This document shows, piece by piece, positions 58,101-61,100 of a stretch of DNA of 64,000 nt. Origin of the DNA: Siphonodentalium dalli (Eukaryota > Mollusca > Scaphopoda > Gadilida > Siphonodentaliidae); assembly GCA_032622095.1 (NCBI GenBank), contig CP136064.1, positions 3,716,280-3,780,279 on the forward strand, written 5' to 3'. Numbering within the stretch: the stretch's first letter is position 1; the number at the start of each line of letters is the position of its first letter. The position numbers and the translations under genes were made by a program. The notes below the pieces were generated by a model, which did not search any database, had not been told where the DNA came from, and was given only the letters and a program-made list of their open reading frames with translations.

Positions 58101-61100
58101 TAGAAGCATATAGAAGACTGTCGTCTGCTCATGTTTGTCTGGGGCTCTGTATGGGTGAAAGGTGCGAACGGAAGAACTAAATGACAATACACAAAATGCC
58201 GGAACTTGTTGACAGACAATTGATATATACTTTTTTCATATTCTTCATTGTGTAACCCTTTACCCAACAGAAGGGCCCTGTGCCAATGCATTCTGTTATA
58301 TATGCGAGTCGACCATAGGTCGCCTCGCATATATAAGAGAATGCATTGGCTTAACACATTAAAAATTATAAAATTGTTAAAGAATGTAAGAAAAAATGGT
58401 AAAAAGTGTTAAAAAAAGATTTTTTTTAGGCCAATGCATTCTCTTGTATATGCGAGGCGACCTATGGTCGACTCGCATATATAAGAGAATGCATTTTGTT
58501 GGGTAAAGGGTTAACAGACAATTGATATATACTTTTTTTCATATTCTTCATTGTTTAATTATTGTTACATGCTCTTTATTGTTCTATTGGTAGGATGACT
58601 ATTATGGCATGCGCATATATCCAATAAATGATTAGATTTTTTTTAAATGGTCATATTGCAATCGGAGTGACATATTGGCACAATGACACAACGCAGATCA
58701 TGTTTGGAAATAATTCAGATTTTCGCACATATCGGGGTTACAACCACGACCTCGTAGTATATCCCTGATTGCGATGATATCATCGAGGACAGAATGAGCC
58801 GGTTCCAATGATATCCATATTTGTATGGTTCTATTGAGACAGACCGAAGATATTTTAGGCTGTTGAAGCTTTATTTGGCCGGTTTTGGCCGGTTTGTTGG
58901 GTAAAGGGTTAAACAGTATGCCTTTCCGCCGAGAATTTATCATTTATAACGACAATACAGTACAGTTCTGGCATCTGATTTCCAAACTATTCTGAATGAA
59001 ATTTGAGAAGTTTTATCACTTGTCTTCCATTCCTCTGTAACAAGCAGCGCAATAGTTGTTAATATGGTTCAATGTGTTGGGTGTTGAGATGCCCATATCC
59101 ATTACTATGAGGATGCCTTGCTTTTATCAAGGTCATCAATAATCAATGTATGTCCACATACAAGTACACATATATTTATACCTCTTGCTATGAGTGTATA
59201 GTTATGTAATTACCCAACAAACCGGCCAAAACCGGCCAAATAAAGCTTCAACAGCCTAAAATATCTTCGGTCTGTCTCAATAGAACCATACAAATATGGA
59301 TATCATTGGAACCGGCTCATTGACCACATTGTGATAGTTACAGTTATGCCCTGTGCCAATGCATTCTCTTATATATGCGAGTCGACCATAGGTCGCCTCG
59401 CATATATAAGAGAATGCATTGGCCTAAAAAAATAACACTTTTTACCATTTGTTCTTACATTCTTTAACAATTTTATAATTTTTAATGTGTTAAGCCAATG
59501 CATTCTCTTATATATGCGAGGCGACCTATGCTCGACTCGCATATATAAGAGAATGCATTGGCACAGGGCCCTTCTCATCCGCCAACATATTTTACTTTCA
59601 TCCAGGTGGCGGAAGCTATTGAGCGTGGACTCGAGAGAACGTACTATGGATCTACGTACCTCGATTTGTCAACAGTTCTGTTGAAGCCCCACAGCACAGG
59701 AACGATAACTCTAAATTCCACGGACCCGTTTGTTTATCCAGATATAAACCCTCACTACTTGGAAGACGAAAGAGACCTGGCAACATTTACTGACGGTGAG
59801 CGCCACCTATACTGTTCCACCTGCATCGAAATAGATATATAAAAAGAATCCCGGGCCCCCATTGTGTCTTGGACTATATCATATTTAAATTCGTGCAGTA
59901 ATATTGATTGGGCACCGTTCTATGCATGAAATTAAAACTGAGCAAAAACATAGTATGACTCAAAGAGATTAGCGAACATACAGGTGATGTGTATTACCTA
60001 TTTCTATACTGAATATATTCTCCCATTCAATTATAAAAGTATATATTTGAATAATCTGGTATGCGTTTGGAGGGGTGCTTAGGAACTAAACGCATACAAA
60101 ACAAGAAGACGAAAAACCCTGGATAATACAAGAGCAGAATGATGCATATTTATTGGTGGGAAATGTTCACATTATGAGTTCAGCAAGCGACCAATATTAT
60201 ACAGTTATCGCACATCATTATAAACCCTTTACAGTTATCGCATTATTATACAGTTATCGCATTATTATACAGTTATCGCACATCATTATAAACCCTTTAC
60301 AGTTATCACATTATTTCTTGGTTGACTCGAGGAATTGTCAACCCGAGGAAGTCAATATTCACCAAGGCCGTAGGCCGAGGTGAATATCGACTTCCAAGGG
60401 CTAACAATTCCTCGTGTCAACCAAGAAATAATGTGACAACTGTTTTATTATATGAAATGCGCTTTGATTGGACAAGACGTTGTGACGTTGAACGTCACTG
60501 TGAAAATCCTGATTTGTGACCCAAGGTCGCTCATACTGTATCCGTTTCGCACCACCCATGCGTTGAAAAGGGCACTTGATTATGAGCAGTGAAAGATATT
60601 GTCAGTATGCTAGCCACATTGTGGCTATACCTTCCCCTCTAAAAAATACTCGTTGATTGTGAAACCAGAAAATGAGGGTTCAATTTGGCCAAATCTTATT
60701 TTATTTTGGTAAAAAATATATCAGAATTGGCGCCGTTGTATATCATGTAGATGATATATAGCAGCATTTCGTTTAAACTGAGAATAATTAGCCACGAACA
60801 GAGGAGCACCTTCATCTTCATCGATATATGATAACACACTCTTAACCCATGGTTTATTAACGGCCCGGCTGGAATGATTAACAGCCCAAGGGCCTATTAG
60901 CGGCCCGAGACGAAGTCGAGGGACGCTAATAGGCCCGAGGGCTGTTAATCATTCCAGAGGGCCGTTAATAAACCATAATGCCCGATGAAATCATGTTATT
61001 ACTATTATTACCACAGTTTTGGACATTTGACCCATTTGAAGATTTAGTGGAATAATGAAGTAGATTAAGAGAGAAATATTTTCAAGAACATTTAAATTTG

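Noticed and set aside
34073-59578. Recurrent small ORFs containing QCILLYMR
   Set aside because: They are translations of the MITE palindrome, present wherever the element is.
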